A DNA stretch of 64,000 nucleotides from Sphingobium aromaticiconvertens (GTDB lineage: Bacteria; Pseudomonadota; Alphaproteobacteria; Sphingomonadales; Sphingomonadaceae): contig NZ_JBANRJ010000001.1 of assembly GCF_037154075.1 (NCBI RefSeq), positions 3,157,501 to 3,221,500 of the forward strand, written 5' to 3'. A program made the position numbers and the translations under genes. The notes under the pieces are model-generated. The model searched no databases and had not been told where the DNA came from. It saw only the letters and a program-made list of their open reading frames with translations. Numbering within the stretch: the stretch's first letter is position 1; every line of letters starts with the position of its first letter. This document shows positions 52,518 to 62,351 of the stretch, piece after piece.

Positions 52518-52970
52518 ATGATCAGTCCACGCCTGACGGCTCTCCTCCCCCTATTCGCGACGGCCTGCGCCACCGTTCCGGCGACCGATACGCAGATCCA
52601 TGCCATCGACCGATCAAGCGCGGACCATTATGTGTGGGGCGGGGTCAATGATGGCTGGCACCTCGCCAAACAACCAGGTCTTTCGGTGATCGAGGAACAG
52701 ATTGCGCCCGGCACCGGCGAAATACGCCACTATCATCGCAGGGCGCGGCAGTTTTTCTATGTCCTGTCCGGCGAACTGACGATGGAAGTCGATGGGCAGA
52801 TAATCGTGCTGGCGACCCGTCAGGGCGTCGAAATCCCGCCCGGCACACCGCACAAGGCTCAGAATCGCAGCGCAGCGCCCGTGGAGATATTGGTGACATC
52901 GACTCCACCCAGCCATGGTGATCGGGTCGAGGCCCTTCTTCCTGCGGCCACTGCAATGCCAAACCCATAG
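52518..52970 (+). CDS. cupin domain protein, possible lipoprotein
   Basis: 150 residues from ATG 52518. The N-terminus MISPRLTALLPLFATACATVP looks like a lipoprotein signal with a weak lipobox ending at Cys17. The cupin motifs are EIRHYHRRARQFFYVLSGELTMEVDG (motif 1 with His-His...) and VEIPPGTPHKAQN (motif 2). It is a small beta-barrel protein, perhaps metal-binding; the function is unknown. It lies between the rpoH terminator and mtgA. Confidence 0.75.
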   Translation: MISPRLTALLPLFATACATVPATDTQIHAIDRSSADHYVWGGVNDGWHLAKQPGLSVIEEQIAPGTGEIRHYHRRARQFFYVLSGELTMEVDGQIIVLATRQGVEIPPGTPHKAQNRSAAPVEILVTSTPPSHGDRVEALLPAATAMPNP

Positions 52971-53004
52971 TGACGAGTCCGGCGCACCGCGTTACGCTCG
53001 CTTC

Positions 53005-53709
53005 ATGATCGCAAAGCCCGCTGCCGCCCCCCGCCGTCGTCGTTCCCGCTGGTTCCGCTGGCCGATTCGCATCCTCATCGGTTTCGTCCTGTTCTCGCTA
53101 TTCTTCGTCGCCCTCTATCGCTTCGTCCCGCCGCCGGTCACGACGACCATGATCCTGGACGGCAATGGCATCACCAAGGACTGGATGCCCCTGTCCCAGA
53201 TGGACCCGGACATGGCCCGCGCCGCCATAGCTGGAGAGGACTCACGCTTCTGCTCGCATCACGGCTTCGATGCGGTCGCCATTGCCCAGGCGCTGCGCCA
53301 TAATGCCAGCGGCGGACGGATAAGGGGCGGATCGACGATCAGCCAGCAGACGGCGAAGAATGTCTTCCTGTTCCAGGGCGGCGGCTTCATCCGCAAGGGG
53401 TTCGAGGCCTGGTTCACCCTGTTGATCGAAGCGATCTGGGGCAAGAAACGGATCATGGAAGTCTATCTGAACGTCGCGGAAACCGGGATCGGCACCTATG
53501 GCGCCAATGCGGGCGCAATGCGCTACTTCCATCACGACGCCACTCGGCTGACCAAGGCCGAGGCGGCACGCATCGCGGCCGTCCTGCCACTGCCCAAGAA
53601 GCGTGCCGCCATCGCGCCGGGTGGCTTTACCCGCCGCTATGGCAACAGCATCGCCGCGCGGATTGGGGTGGTGCAGCGCGATGGGCTGGATAGCTGCCTG
53701 CGGGATTGA
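53005..53709 (+). CDS. mtgA: monofunctional biosynthetic peptidoglycan transglycosylase
   Basis: 234 residues. One membrane segment (about 21-41) follows a basic N-terminus. The GT51 domain has AAIAGEDSRFCSHHGFD with the catalytic Glu and GGSTISQQTAKNVFL, then KKRIMEVYLNVAETG. It polymerises glycan strands from lipid II in the periplasm. Start ATG 53005 puts the basic and membrane segments at the N-terminus; an upstream ATG at 52915 lies inside the cupin gene. Confidence 0.93.
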   Translation: MIAKPAAAPRRRRSRWFRWPIRILIGFVLFSLFFVALYRFVPPPVTTTMILDGNGITKDWMPLSQMDPDMARAAIAGEDSRFCSHHGFDAVAIAQALRHNASGGRIRGGSTISQQTAKNVFLFQGGGFIRKGFEAWFTLLIEAIWGKKRIMEVYLNVAETGIGTYGANAGAMRYFHHDATRLTKAEAARIAAVLPLPKKRAAIAPGGFTRRYGNSIAARIGVVQRDGLDSCLRD

Positions 53710-53804
53710 GGAGCGACGCAAAGTTGCTGGATTTTGATTACCCCGGATTTCTTTGGGGTTCCGGGGCATGTTCCAGCAGTGTCTTCCAACAGGTCTTGCC
53801 AACG

Positions 53805-53836
53805 AAAAGGGGCGTGGATTTCTCCGCGCCCCTTCC
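53805..53836. terminator. bidirectional terminator between mtgA and TonB receptor
   Basis: AAGGGGCG...CGCCCCTT stem with A- and T-runs on its flanks. It best fits the minus-strand receptor gene ending at 53859 (CCCCTTTT on that strand) but could serve both convergent genes. Confidence 0.7.
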
Positions 53837-53858
53837 CTGCTTTGGCACTTACGTTGAC

Positions 53859-56423
53859 TTAAAAGCCGATGATAAGCGAAGCGCTGATAGCACGTGGCGA
53901 ACCGAAGTTCACGAATGCCGACGATGAACTGGCAAGCGTATCCAGGCCGCCACTGAACGAACCGACATAGAATTTATCGAACAGGTTGCTGACGTTAAGC
54001 TGGATCGCGCCCTTTTCCATGCCGACGCTGGCCAGCGAGTAACGCAGATCAAGATCGACAACGGTATAGGCCGCAAACTTAGCACCGGGGAAGATCAGCT
54101 TGGTGACACCGGCACTAGTGATCGCCGTTTGGATCTCACCATTGATATCGTTCATATAGCGCGAACTGGTACGCTTGGCCTGGACGCCCAGAATGAAGTC
54201 ACCCAGATTGCCTTGCAGACGACCGCCGAACAGATATTTCGGTGCGCTGCGCTCCCGCTTACCGCTGGTCCGCAGATAGTTGGCACCGTCCTGAGTGTAA
54301 CACAGGTCCGCGAGTTGGATGTCGCTGTCGACAGCGCAGGTCGCGGTGGGAGCGTCGTTCTGAATTTCCGACTTGATGTAGGAGCCAAACAGATAAGCAG
54401 TCACTTCCTTGATCGGGCTGTAGGAGATGCTGGCGTCCACACCATATTTCTTCACCGGACCCAGGTTAGTGTCAGTACCGTTGCCATCGATATCATAAGC
54501 GGTGACCAAACGATTCTTGTACTTGGAATACCAGCCAGTGACCGCAGCCTGCACTGTTGACGAATTATAGCGCAAGCTGGCGTCGAAGCTGTCCGAAGTT
54601 TCAGCGACGCGATAGGCCGAATCGCTGTCTACCGGGAAGTAGAAGGCATTGTAGAGTGCATCAGTATTGGGAACCGAAATGTTCTTGGCATAGCTGCCCG
54701 CGATGCTGATCTGCGGCGTTATCTTGAAGATCGCACCGACATTTGGCAGGATCTTGTCATATTTCAGCTTCCGAGCCTGCGGCAAAGCTGACCCTGTTGC
54801 CCTGCCCGTGGTCGGATTGAAGCTGTAGGGGTGTGTCGCGATATAATTCGCAATCTGGTCTCCAGGCACACAGTCGACAAAGCCACCCGAACTGGTGGTG
54901 AAGCAATTTTGTTGTAATTCGCGCTTAAAGAAAGGCGCACGCGCGCCCAGTAATAAGGTCAGCTTATCTTCGAAAAACTGACCACGATATTCACCGGCAA
55001 TCTGATTAAGCTCCGCGATGGACTTGCGATCACGCTTCTGCAACGCGTTGCCGGCCGCATCCATTACCGGATCATTGATCGGAAACACGTCTAGCGGCTC
55101 GCCGTTCGCGGCCAAAAAGCCCGCATAGCCGGTCTGGCGGTGACGCGCGCGGTCATAGCTGTAGGACAGGCGGACACGATTGGCGTCATCAATCTCATAG
55201 GCTAGGTTGGCAATACCGACCCAACGACGCGTGTTGGTCTGACTCGGCTGAGCCAGCGTGACACGGCCAAAAAGACCGTCGCCGTTCAGATCTTCACCGA
55301 AATAGAAGCTGCCATTATAGTTACCGGTGCCGGTGTAACCCCTGGCGGCGTCAGTGAAGAGCGTTTCGTTCGCGCTGGTCGTACCACCGCCATTAGCCTT
55401 CACCCACTGATAGGCACCATCGACCGTCAGGGTTAGTCGATCGGTCAGCGTGAACCTGGAGTTAAGACGAACATTGCCGGTGTTCGACGGGTTATAGCGA
55501 CGTTCGAAGTCGGTACCGCAAAGATTGGGCGTGCTGGTCTGGCTGACGGTGCAGGGATAGCCGCCCGCGATGTCATAAAAGCGACCGCTCTTGTTGCCGG
55601 TAAAGGCGCTGGCGCGTAGCGGCGAGCCACCGAAATTGTTGCGGTTCTCGTTATAATGGCCAGCGATCGAGACGAAATCGCCATTGTCACCGATATCCTG
55701 CCAGATCTTGGCGTTATACTGCTGCTTGTAAACCTTGCCGTAGTTGGCGAACGCGGCCTCATTGCGAATGCGTGAGGCAGAGATCCAGGCCTTGGTGCCA
55801 TGACCGGTCAGGTCTCCGGTGTTCATGACGCCGAACATGCGGAAATAGGGTCGATCACCCGCACCGTTGGCTGCAATATTGCCATAGCTGACGCTGGCCA
55901 ACACGCCATATTCATCGCTTGGTTCCATGGTGTTGATGTTGACAGTGCCGCCTACCGCTGCTGCGGTCGGGCTGTCGACATCGGTCGAGCCGAGGTTGAC
56001 GTTGACCGTCTCAATGAGTTCGGCATCGACTTGCTGGTTCGTGTAAACTGCATAGTTGCCCGAATCATTCAGCGGAATACCGTCGAGGGTTTGCGAAATA
56101 CGATCTGAGTTGAAACCACGAATGGTAAAGTTGCCGCCGCTCGAACCCCAGGGGTCGTTGTTTGTGAAACTGACGCCCGGCACCATATTGATGATTTCGT
56201 TGATGGCCTGGCCAGGCCGCTGCGCCTTGATGAGTTCCTGACCCACGACAACCTTCGCCTTGGGCGAGTCGGGGATTTTGATGCCGCCAACCCCATTGTC
56301 TATACGCCCGCCTGTAACGACGATTGCGTTGTCGAAATCCATTGACCCTGTCGACTGCGCCAGCGCGGCGCCGGGCAGCGCGATGGCGATTGCGGCTGCG
56401 CCGCACAAGTAAAACTGCTTCAT
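53859..56423 (-). CDS. TonB-dependent receptor
   Basis: 854 residues from ATG 56423 with AGAGGGA upstream. A signal peptide (MKQFYLCGAAAIAIALPGAALA) is followed by the TonB box DNAIVVTGG and a plug domain with AINEIINMVPGVSF, GGNFTIRGFNSDRISQTLDGIPLND and AAVGGTVNINTMEP. The barrel ends in ISASLIIGF with terminal Phe. It is clearly different in sequence from the receptor at 36058. The ligand is unknown. It is AT-richer than its neighbours. Two inverted repeats lie upstream (56548-56689). Confidence 0.93.
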   Translation of the reverse strand: MKQFYLCGAAAIAIALPGAALAQSTGSMDFDNAIVVTGGRIDNGVGGIKIPDSPKAKVVVGQELIKAQRPGQAINEIINMVPGVSFTNNDPWGSSGGNFTIRGFNSDRISQTLDGIPLNDSGNYAVYTNQQVDAELIETVNVNLGSTDVDSPTAAAVGGTVNINTMEPSDEYGVLASVSYGNIAANGAGDRPYFRMFGVMNTGDLTGHGTKAWISASRIRNEAAFANYGKVYKQQYNAKIWQDIGDNGDFVSIAGHYNENRNNFGGSPLRASAFTGNKSGRFYDIAGGYPCTVSQTSTPNLCGTDFERRYNPSNTGNVRLNSRFTLTDRLTLTVDGAYQWVKANGGGTTSANETLFTDAARGYTGTGNYNGSFYFGEDLNGDGLFGRVTLAQPSQTNTRRWVGIANLAYEIDDANRVRLSYSYDRARHRQTGYAGFLAANGEPLDVFPINDPVMDAAGNALQKRDRKSIAELNQIAGEYRGQFFEDKLTLLLGARAPFFKRELQQNCFTTSSGGFVDCVPGDQIANYIATHPYSFNPTTGRATGSALPQARKLKYDKILPNVGAIFKITPQISIAGSYAKNISVPNTDALYNAFYFPVDSDSAYRVAETSDSFDASLRYNSSTVQAAVTGWYSKYKNRLVTAYDIDGNGTDTNLGPVKKYGVDASISYSPIKEVTAYLFGSYIKSEIQNDAPTATCAVDSDIQLADLCYTQDGANYLRTSGKRERSAPKYLFGGRLQGNLGDFILGVQAKRTSSRYMNDINGEIQTAITSAGVTKLIFPGAKFAAYTVVDLDLRYSLASVGMEKGAIQLNVSNLFDKFYVGSFSGGLDTLASSSSAFVNFGSPRAISASLIIGF

Positions 56424-56547
56424 GTGGACCCGTCCCTCTTTATGGAGTTGCGGCACCTCCTGGTGCCCCCCATTGATCATGCTCGTCGGAGCTGGCCCGC
56501 CTGTGGGGGCCGCTGACGACGCCCCTGTGATGCTCTGATTGCATTTA

Positions 56548-56587
56548 TGTTACAATGCAGCATGGGCGGTGTCACCGAGGTGTAACA
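56548..56587. promoter_or_regulatory. inverted repeat TGTTACA-N26-TGTAACA
   Basis: Perfect 7-bp arms lie 125-164 bp upstream of the TonB receptor start. It may be an operator; nothing else supports function. Confidence 0.3.
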
Positions 56588-56651
56588 AAGCCGCGCACGA
56601 CCTTCGGTTGGTGCAGAAAGCTCAATTCAACGTACTGATATATATATATTT

Positions 56652-56689
56652 ATTTGCCATAATTGAACAATCGTCCAACTATGGCAAAT
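56652..56689. promoter_or_regulatory. inverted repeat ATTTGCCATA-N18-TATGGCAAAT
   Basis: Perfect 10-bp arms with an 18-bp spacer in an AT-rich stretch upstream of the TonB receptor. It is a possible operator for that receptor or a hairpin of unknown role. Confidence 0.4.
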
Positions 56690-56734
56690 TTGCAACGCTG
56701 TCGGAAAATTTGTGCGGCGCGGCAAAATCATACG

Positions 56735-56762
56735 AAAAAAGCCGGCGGTCTCCCGCCGGCTT
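56735..56762 (-). terminator. rho-independent terminator after clpX
   Basis: AAGCCGGCGG-GAGAC-CGCCGGCTT stem followed by a T-run on the minus strand (AAAAAA at 56735-56740 on the plus strand). Confidence 0.9.
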
Positions 56763-56789
56763 CATCCATTTAACAACCGGGACGCCGAG

Positions 56790-58061
56790 TCAGGCGGCGT
56801 CGCCGGCCTTGCGCTTGTCGTTTTCGCTGAACACCCGGATCGGTTCCTTCGTGCCTGCAACTACGTCCTTGTCGACCACAACCTCGCCCACACCCTGCAT
56901 CGAGGGCAGGTCGAACATCGTGTCGAGCAGGATCGATTCGAGGATCGAGCGCAGCCCGCGCGCGCCAGTCTTCCGCTCAATCGCCCGCCGGGCGATGGCG
57001 GTCAGCGCGTCGTCGGTGAAGCTGAGGTCCACATTCTCCATGTCGAACAGCTTGCCATATTGCTTCACCAGCGCGTTTTTCGGCTCGACCAGGATCTTGA
57101 CCAGCGCGGTCACATCCAGATCCTCCAGCGTCGCGATGACGGGCAGGCGACCGACGAACTCGGGGATAAGGCCGAATTTCAGCAGATCCTCCGGCTCGCT
57201 CGACCGTAGCAGTTCGCCGGTCTTGCGCTCCTCGGGAGCCGCCACATGCGCACCAAAGCCGATCGACTTGGCTTCCAGTCGGTCGCCGATGATCTTCTCA
57301 AGGCCCGCAAAAGCGCCGCCGCAAATGAACAGGATGTTGGTCGTGTCGACCTGCAGAAACTCCTGCTGCGGATGCTTGCGCCCGCCCTGCGGCGGAACGC
57401 TGGCCGTGGTGCCTTCCATCAGCTTGAGCAGCGCCTGCTGCACGCCTTCACCCGATACGTCGCGGGTGATCGACGGGTTCTCGGCCTTGCGGCTGATCTT
57501 GTCGATCTCGTCGATATAGACGATGCCGCGCTGCGCCTTCTCGACATTATAGTCGGATGCCTGAAGCAGCTTGAGGATGATGTTCTCCACATCCTCGCCG
57601 ACATAGCCCGCTTCGGTCAGGGTCGTCGCATCGGCCATGGTGAAGGGCACGTCGAACGTCTTGGCCAGCGTCTGGGCCAAGAGCGTCTTGCCGCAGCCGG
57701 TCGGGCCGACGAGCAGGATGTTCGACTTGGCCAGTTCAACCTCACCGGGCTTCGACCCGTGGTTGAGGCGCTTGTAATGGTTGTGAACCGCCACGGAGAG
57801 GACGCGCTTCGCCCGGCTCTGGCCGATCACATAATCGTCCAGAACGTCGCAAATTTCCTGGGGGGTCGGCACACCGCCATCCTTCTTGCCGACAAGACCG
57901 CCCTTGGTCTCCTCGCGGATGATGTCGTTGCACAGTTCCACGCACTCATCGCAGATGAAGACGGTCGGCCCCGCGATCAGCTTGCGCACCTCATGCTGCG
58001 ACTTTCCGCAGAATGAGCAGTAGAGCGTGCTTTTAGAATCGGAGCCCGTAAGCTTAGTCAT
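56790..58061 (-). CDS. clpX: ATP-dependent Clp protease ATP-binding subunit ClpX
   Basis: 423 residues from ATG 58061. The N-terminal C4 zinc finger (CSFCGK...CDECVELC) is followed by Walker A GPTGCGKT, pore loop GYVG, Walker B IVYIDEID, the RKH loop GGRKHP and the ClpP-binding IGFGAHV loop. It unfolds tagged proteins and feeds them to ClpP. It lies 131 bp downstream of clpP in the same direction. Confidence 0.98.
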   Translation of the reverse strand: MTKLTGSDSKSTLYCSFCGKSQHEVRKLIAGPTVFICDECVELCNDIIREETKGGLVGKKDGGVPTPQEICDVLDDYVIGQSRAKRVLSVAVHNHYKRLNHGSKPGEVELAKSNILLVGPTGCGKTLLAQTLAKTFDVPFTMADATTLTEAGYVGEDVENIILKLLQASDYNVEKAQRGIVYIDEIDKISRKAENPSITRDVSGEGVQQALLKLMEGTTASVPPQGGRKHPQQEFLQVDTTNILFICGGAFAGLEKIIGDRLEAKSIGFGAHVAAPEERKTGELLRSSEPEDLLKFGLIPEFVGRLPVIATLEDLDVTALVKILVEPKNALVKQYGKLFDMENVDLSFTDDALTAIARRAIERKTGARGLRSILESILLDTMFDLPSMQGVGEVVVDKDVVAGTKEPIRVFSENDKRKAGDAA

Positions 58062-58192
58062 TCGCCATTCTTCCTTCCCGGCCACCGGCTGAATGCCGGA
58101 ATTGGCGTGGGATAAACTGGTCCAGCATCATCCTAGACCGCGGCATGCCCGTTTCACAAGGGGAGAAAGGGCGTGCCGGGGTAAACATTATA

Positions 58193-58828
58193 TCAGCCTT
58201 CGTTCGGATCAGGGAGAGCCGGACGCTTGTCGAACACTTCGTCGATCAGGCCGAATGCCTTGGCCTCGTCCGCCTCAAGGAAGGTGTCGCGGTCCATCGC
58301 CCGCTCAATCTCTTCCAGCGGCTTGCCGGTATATTCGGCATAGAGACCGTTAAGACGCTGACGAATCCGCAGGATTTCCTTGGCCTGGATCTCGATATCC
58401 GACGCCATGCCCTGTGCGCCGCCGGACGGCTGATGGATCATGATCCGCGCATTGGACAGGGCAAGGCGCTTGCCCGGCTCACCCGCGGCCAACAGAAAAC
58501 TGCCCATCGACGCGGCCTGGCCGATGCAGACGGTGCCCACCTGTGGACGAATATATTTCATAGTGTCGTGGATCGCCATGCCGGCCGTCACCACGCCACC
58601 GGGCGAATTAATGTACATCCAGATGTCCTTCTTCGGATTTTCCGACTCAAGGAACAGCAACTGGGCGACGATCAGGGAGGCCATATGATCCTCGACCTGA
58701 CCAGTCACAAAGATGATCCGCTCACGCAGCAGCCGCGAAAAAATATCAAAGCTGCGCTCGCCGCGGTTCGACTGTTCGATAACGATGGGGACCAGCGCGG
58801 CCATGGGATCATGCATGTTGTTGGTCAT
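58193..58828 (-). CDS. clpP: ATP-dependent Clp protease proteolytic subunit
   Basis: 211 residues from ATG 58828. The catalytic triad is seen in [11 protein letters not shown] (Ser), MIHQPSGG (His) and [11 protein letters not shown] (Asp). It forms the tetradecameric peptidase with ClpX and ClpA in the cytoplasm. It is upstream of clpX in the usual alphaproteobacterial order. Confidence 0.98.
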   Translation of the reverse strand: MTNNMHDPMAALVPIVIEQSNRGERSFDIFSRLLRERIIFVTGQVEDHMASLIVAQLLFLESENPKKDIWMYINSPGGVVTAGMAIHDTMKYIRPQVGTVCIGQAASMGSFLLAAGEPGKRLALSNARIMIHQPSGGAQGMASDIEIQAKEILRIRQRLNGLYAEYTGKPLEEIERAMDRDTFLEADEAKAFGLIDEVFDKRPALPDPNEG

Positions 58829-58950
58829 TTTGCTCTTTCGCTTTTGTGCTTTTGCCCGCCCCCTACATCGGCACAAAGCCGATACTGTTCAAGGGGGCGT
58901 TTACGCTGGATGGTTATGCTGAGTGATCGCCGGTTGGTGCGCCGCCTGAT

Positions 58951-59943
58951 TCAGGGTCGCATGGCGTGGTCAGATGGCGCGCGGAAGGCCAGATAGGCAA
59001 GCCGCCTTACCTCCCGCCGCCCGCGCACGACCGTGTCGAGGATCAGGCCGCACATTCCGCTCAACGTCGCCAATATCATCAGGCCCGTCACCAATATGGC
59101 GGTCGGGAAACGCGGCACCAGCCCCGTCTGGATATAAGTCACGATCAGCGGTTCGGCTAGAATCAATCCCGCCAGCGCCAGAATCGCGGCGAAAGCCCCG
59201 AAGAAGAGCACCGGCCGCTCGATCCGATAGAGGGTGATGATCGTCCGCAGGATGCGCCAGCCGTCACGATAGGTGCTGAGTTTACTGGCAGACCCCTCCG
59301 GCCGGGCGGCGTAGGCGGTCGTCACTTCGGCAACCGGCATCGCCAGTTCCAGCGCATGGACGCTGATCTCCGTCTCAATCTCGAACCCCGCCGACAGGAC
59401 CGGGAAGCTCTTGACGAAACGACGGGAAAAGACCCGATAACCCGATAGAATATCGGTGAAGCTGCGGCCGAAAAGCTGCTTCAACAACCCGGTCAGCACG
59501 GCATTGCCCAAACGATGGCCGCGTCGATACGCCGCCTCTTCCTGTGACTTGCGGCAGCCCACGACCATGTCGAGATTATCGGCCAGCATTGCGCCAACCA
59601 TCGCCGGAGCGGCCTGCGCCTCATAGGTCGCGTCGCCATCGGCCATCACATAGATGTCGGCGTCGATATCAGCGAACATGCGGCGCACCACATGGCCCTT
59701 GCCCTGCTGCGTCACGCGGCGGACGATCGCGCCAGCGGCAGCAGCCAGTTCCCGGCTGGTGTCCGAACTGTTGTTGTCGAAGACATAAATGTCAGCCTGC
59801 GGCAGGGCGCGGCGGAAATCCTCCACCGTCTGCACAATCGCCTCTGCTTCATTATAGCAGGGCAGAATCACCGCGATGCGCGGCCCCATGGTCACCCCCC
59901 CCATGCTTCCCCGCTCTGTCCCGATCGCCGGAAATTCCTTCAT
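58951..59943 (-). CDS. family 2 glycosyltransferase with C-terminal membrane segments
   Basis: 330 residues from ATG 59943, supported by GAAGGA 7 bases upstream; ATGs at 59904 and 59889 are alternatives closer to the conserved start. The GT2 core has RIAVILPCYNEAEAI, FDNNSSDTS and VMADGDATYEA (DxD-like), and the C-terminal part has two hydrophobic segments (about 242-265 and 283-305). It resembles dolichyl/undecaprenyl-phosphate sugar synthases, which load a sugar on a lipid carrier at the inner membrane. Confidence 0.85.
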   Translation of the reverse strand: MKEFPAIGTERGSMGGVTMGPRIAVILPCYNEAEAIVQTVEDFRRALPQADIYVFDNNSSDTSRELAAAAGAIVRRVTQQGKGHVVRRMFADIDADIYVMADGDATYEAQAAPAMVGAMLADNLDMVVGCRKSQEEAAYRRGHRLGNAVLTGLLKQLFGRSFTDILSGYRVFSRRFVKSFPVLSAGFEIETEISVHALELAMPVAEVTTAYAARPEGSASKLSTYRDGWRILRTIITLYRIERPVLFFGAFAAILALAGLILAEPLIVTYIQTGLVPRFPTAILVTGLMILATLSGMCGLILDTVVRGRREVRRLAYLAFRAPSDHAMRP

Positions 59944-60029
59944 CGCCGTTCCTTCGTCGCCTTGTCCATTGCGACCGCTGTTCGTCCGTCATGCGCCGAC
60001 ATGTTTAACATTTCGTCAGCCATATAGCG

Positions 60030-60062
60030 AAACGCCCGACTTCGCGAGGAGGCCGGGCGTTT
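60030..60062 (-). terminator. probable terminator after tig
   Basis: AACGCCCG pairs with CGGGCGTT over a 15-base loop, with a short T-run on the minus strand. It lies just downstream of the tig stop at 60086. Confidence 0.6.
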
Positions 60063-60085
60063 TGCTTGACGAACTGAAGGGCCGG

Positions 60086-61690
60086 TTACTCCGCCTTGGC
60101 GGCGGCCTTCTTCGGCGCCGCCTTCTTCTTGGGCTTTTCCTCGGCGGAAGCCTCTTCGGCCGGAGCCGCCTCGGCTACAGCCTCATCCTTCTTGGCCGCG
60201 GTCTTCTTGGCCGCTGGCTTCTTCGCATGTGCTTCCTCGGCTGCAGGCGCCTCGGCAGCGTCATCCGCCTTCTTCTTGGGCGCAGCCTTCTTAGCCTTGG
60301 GCTTTTCGTCATGGTCATGGCCGCAATCGGGGCCGTGAACATGGGGCTTCAATTCGCCCTCTTCACCGGCTTCGATCGCCGCTTCCAGTTCTTCGCGGGT
60401 CACGGTCTTGTCGGTCACTTCGGCCTTCTCGAACAGATAGTCGACGACCTTGTCCTCATAGAGAGGCGCACGCAACTGGGCCGCGGCCATCGGGTCCTGA
60501 CGGACGTACTGCACGAAACGCTCGCGATCCTGCGGGCCGTACTGCTGCGCAGCCTGCATGATCAGGCGGTTCATTTCCTGATCGGAAACGGTGACGCCAT
60601 TGGCCTGGCCGATTTCCGAGAGGAGCAGGCCCAGACGGACGCGACGCACGGCGATACCGCGATAATCGTCCTTCTCGGCTTCCATCTCCGCCAGAGCGGC
60701 TTCTGGATCTTCCTCATGGCCCGCTTCATGCTGAAGCTGCGCCCAGATCTGATTGAACTCGGCCTCGACCATGCTCGGCGGCACGTCGAAATCATGCGAG
60801 GCAGCCAACTGATCGAGCAGCTTGCGCTTCATATAGGTGCGCGTCAGGCCGTTATGCTCCTGCTCGATCTGACCCTTGAGCAGATCCTTGAGCTGGTCGA
60901 TGCCTTCCAGGCCAAGCGACTTGGCGAACTCGTCGTCAACCTTGGGCTTGTCGCTGTCCAGAATCGACTTGACGACGATGTCGAAGGTGGCGGGCTTTCC
61001 GGCCAGATTCTCTGCACCATAATCGTCGGGGAAGGTCACGTTCAGAACCTTCTCGTCGCCGGTCTTTACGCCGACCAGTTGCTCTTCAAAACCGGGGATC
61101 AGGCTACCGGAGCCGATCTTCACCTTCATGTCCTCGCCAGTGCCGCCGTCGAAAGCGACGCCATCGACCTTGCCGACGAAATCGACGACGACCGTGTCGC
61201 CATCCTTCGCCTTGTGCGCAGCTGGGAAGGCTTCAAAAGCGTTCTGCTGGCCAGCGATGCGGCCGGCGGCTTCCTCGACCTGCGCATCGCCCACTTCGGC
61301 GGTCAGGCGCTCCAGCTTCAAGCCGTCGATGCTGGGTGCGGCGATCTCAGGCAGCACTTCCAGGGCGACCTTGATCTCGGCGTCCTTGCCGAACTCAAAA
61401 CCCTCGTCCAGATCGACCGAAGGCTGCATCGCGGGGCGCAGCTTCTGGTCGGCAATCAGCTTCTGGATGCCGTCCTGGATCGAATTGTTGAGCGCGTCGC
61501 GCTGCAATGATTCGCCATGCATCTTTTTCACGAGATTGGCGGGGACCTTGCCGGGGCGGAAGCCGGGCATCTTGATCTGCGGCGCCATCGCGGCCACTTC
61601 CTTGTCCACGCGAGCGTCGATATCTTTCGACGTGATGGTCAGGGTATAGGCGCGCTTCAGGCCCTCGTTCAACGTCTCGACAGTCTGCAT
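60086..61690 (-). CDS. tig: trigger factor, with long Lys/Ala-rich tail
   Basis: 534 residues, longer than the usual 430-480. The ribosome-binding motif GFRPGKVP is near residue 45, the FKBP-type PPIase domain (DGDTVVVDFVGKVDG...LIPGFEEQLVGVKTGDE) is around 160-240, and the helical chaperone domain follows. The last 85-90 residues are a low-complexity tail with HVHGPDCGHDHD and repeated AAPKKKA/AKKTAAKK segments. It folds nascent chains at the ribosome exit. Start ATG 61690 avoids the upstream tRNA, which longer forms would cross. Confidence 0.95.
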   Translation of the reverse strand: MQTVETLNEGLKRAYTLTITSKDIDARVDKEVAAMAPQIKMPGFRPGKVPANLVKKMHGESLQRDALNNSIQDGIQKLIADQKLRPAMQPSVDLDEGFEFGKDAEIKVALEVLPEIAAPSIDGLKLERLTAEVGDAQVEEAAGRIAGQQNAFEAFPAAHKAKDGDTVVVDFVGKVDGVAFDGGTGEDMKVKIGSGSLIPGFEEQLVGVKTGDEKVLNVTFPDDYGAENLAGKPATFDIVVKSILDSDKPKVDDEFAKSLGLEGIDQLKDLLKGQIEQEHNGLTRTYMKRKLLDQLAASHDFDVPPSMVEAEFNQIWAQLQHEAGHEEDPEAALAEMEAEKDDYRGIAVRRVRLGLLLSEIGQANGVTVSDQEMNRLIMQAAQQYGPQDRERFVQYVRQDPMAAAQLRAPLYEDKVVDYLFEKAEVTDKTVTREELEAAIEAGEEGELKPHVHGPDCGHDHDEKPKAKKAAPKKKADDAAEAPAAEEAHAKKPAAKKTAAKKDEAVAEAAPAEEASAEEKPKKKAAPKKAAAKAE

Positions 61691-61775
61691 CTCTTCTCTC
61701 AAACGCCTTATATAAAGCTGAATCTCGGTGGCTTCCGTCCAGATGCGACGCCCATGAATTTGCATGGCGCGCGAC

Positions 61776-61860
61776 TGGTGCGGGCGAAGGGACTCGAACC
61801 CCCACATCTTGCGATACCAGAACCTAAATCTGGCGCGTCTACCAGTTTCGCCACGCCCGC
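61776..61860 (-). tRNA. tRNA-Leu (anticodon TAG)
   Basis: On the minus strand the 5' end GCGGGCG (61860-61854) pairs with CGCCCGC (61786-61780); the discriminator A at 61779 and an encoded CCA (61778-61776) follow. The anticodon stem CCAGA/TCTGG encloses TTTAGGT with anticodon TAG. The length of 85 nt with a long variable arm fits tRNA-Leu. It lies upstream of tig on the same strand. Confidence 0.96.
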
Positions 61861-61981
61861 ATTGGTCGCCGGTCGGCGCGGCATAGAGAAAAGCGCCGTC
61901 AGTGGCAAGGCACATGTGGATAAGTCGGCGGAACCGCCTTCATGGCTGGCGCGTAGGGTAGTATTGACAAGGAGATATGCA

Positions 61982-62173
61982 ATGGCCACCCAGCCCGACC
62001 CGAACCCCGACGGCATACCGGCCCCCGACACGATCGAGCCGCAGTCGCCGCCCGAAACGCCCCCGCCCTTCAGCCCGGACGAGAGTCCGGTGAGGGAGCC
62101 GCCGGAAATCACCCCGCAAGGCCCCGATTACGACCAACCGAACCGATCGCCGCCGGAATTCCCTACGAGTTAG
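61982..62173 (+). CDS. small proline-rich hypothetical protein
   Basis: 63 residues, strongly enriched in Pro, Asp and Glu (starts MATQPDPNPDGIPAPDT). GGAGAT lies 7 bases before the ATG, which supports translation. No known domain is seen; it is probably disordered and cytoplasmic. It is divergent from the tRNA gene and tig. Function unknown. Confidence 0.55.
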   Translation: MATQPDPNPDGIPAPDTIEPQSPPETPPPFSPDESPVREPPEITPQGPDYDQPNRSPPEFPTS

Positions 62174-62351
62174 CCAGACCACTGCAAATAGTTGCAAGAT
62201 ATCCACAGATTTCTGCACGAAAACTGCGTTCGATGGGTTGTATGAGAAAATTTACAATGACCAGCGCTGGACAGCTTCGTGAATCCATGATTGAAATGTT
62301 ACAGATATAAAAAAGCAGGAGAGGCACGGCTGACGATAAACGGGGGTCGAC

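Larger units (their letters stand above)
56424..56789. other. intergenic region between TonB receptor and clpX
   Basis: 366 bp. It holds the receptor promoter, two inverted repeats (TGTTACA...TGTAACA at 56548-56587; ATTTGCCATA...TATGGCAAAT at 56652-56689) and the clpX terminator at 56735-56762. No coding gene is supported. Confidence 0.65.

Noticed and set aside
61691..61915. Longer trigger factor start
   Set aside because: It would translate through the tRNA-Leu gene; the conserved protein begins at 61690.
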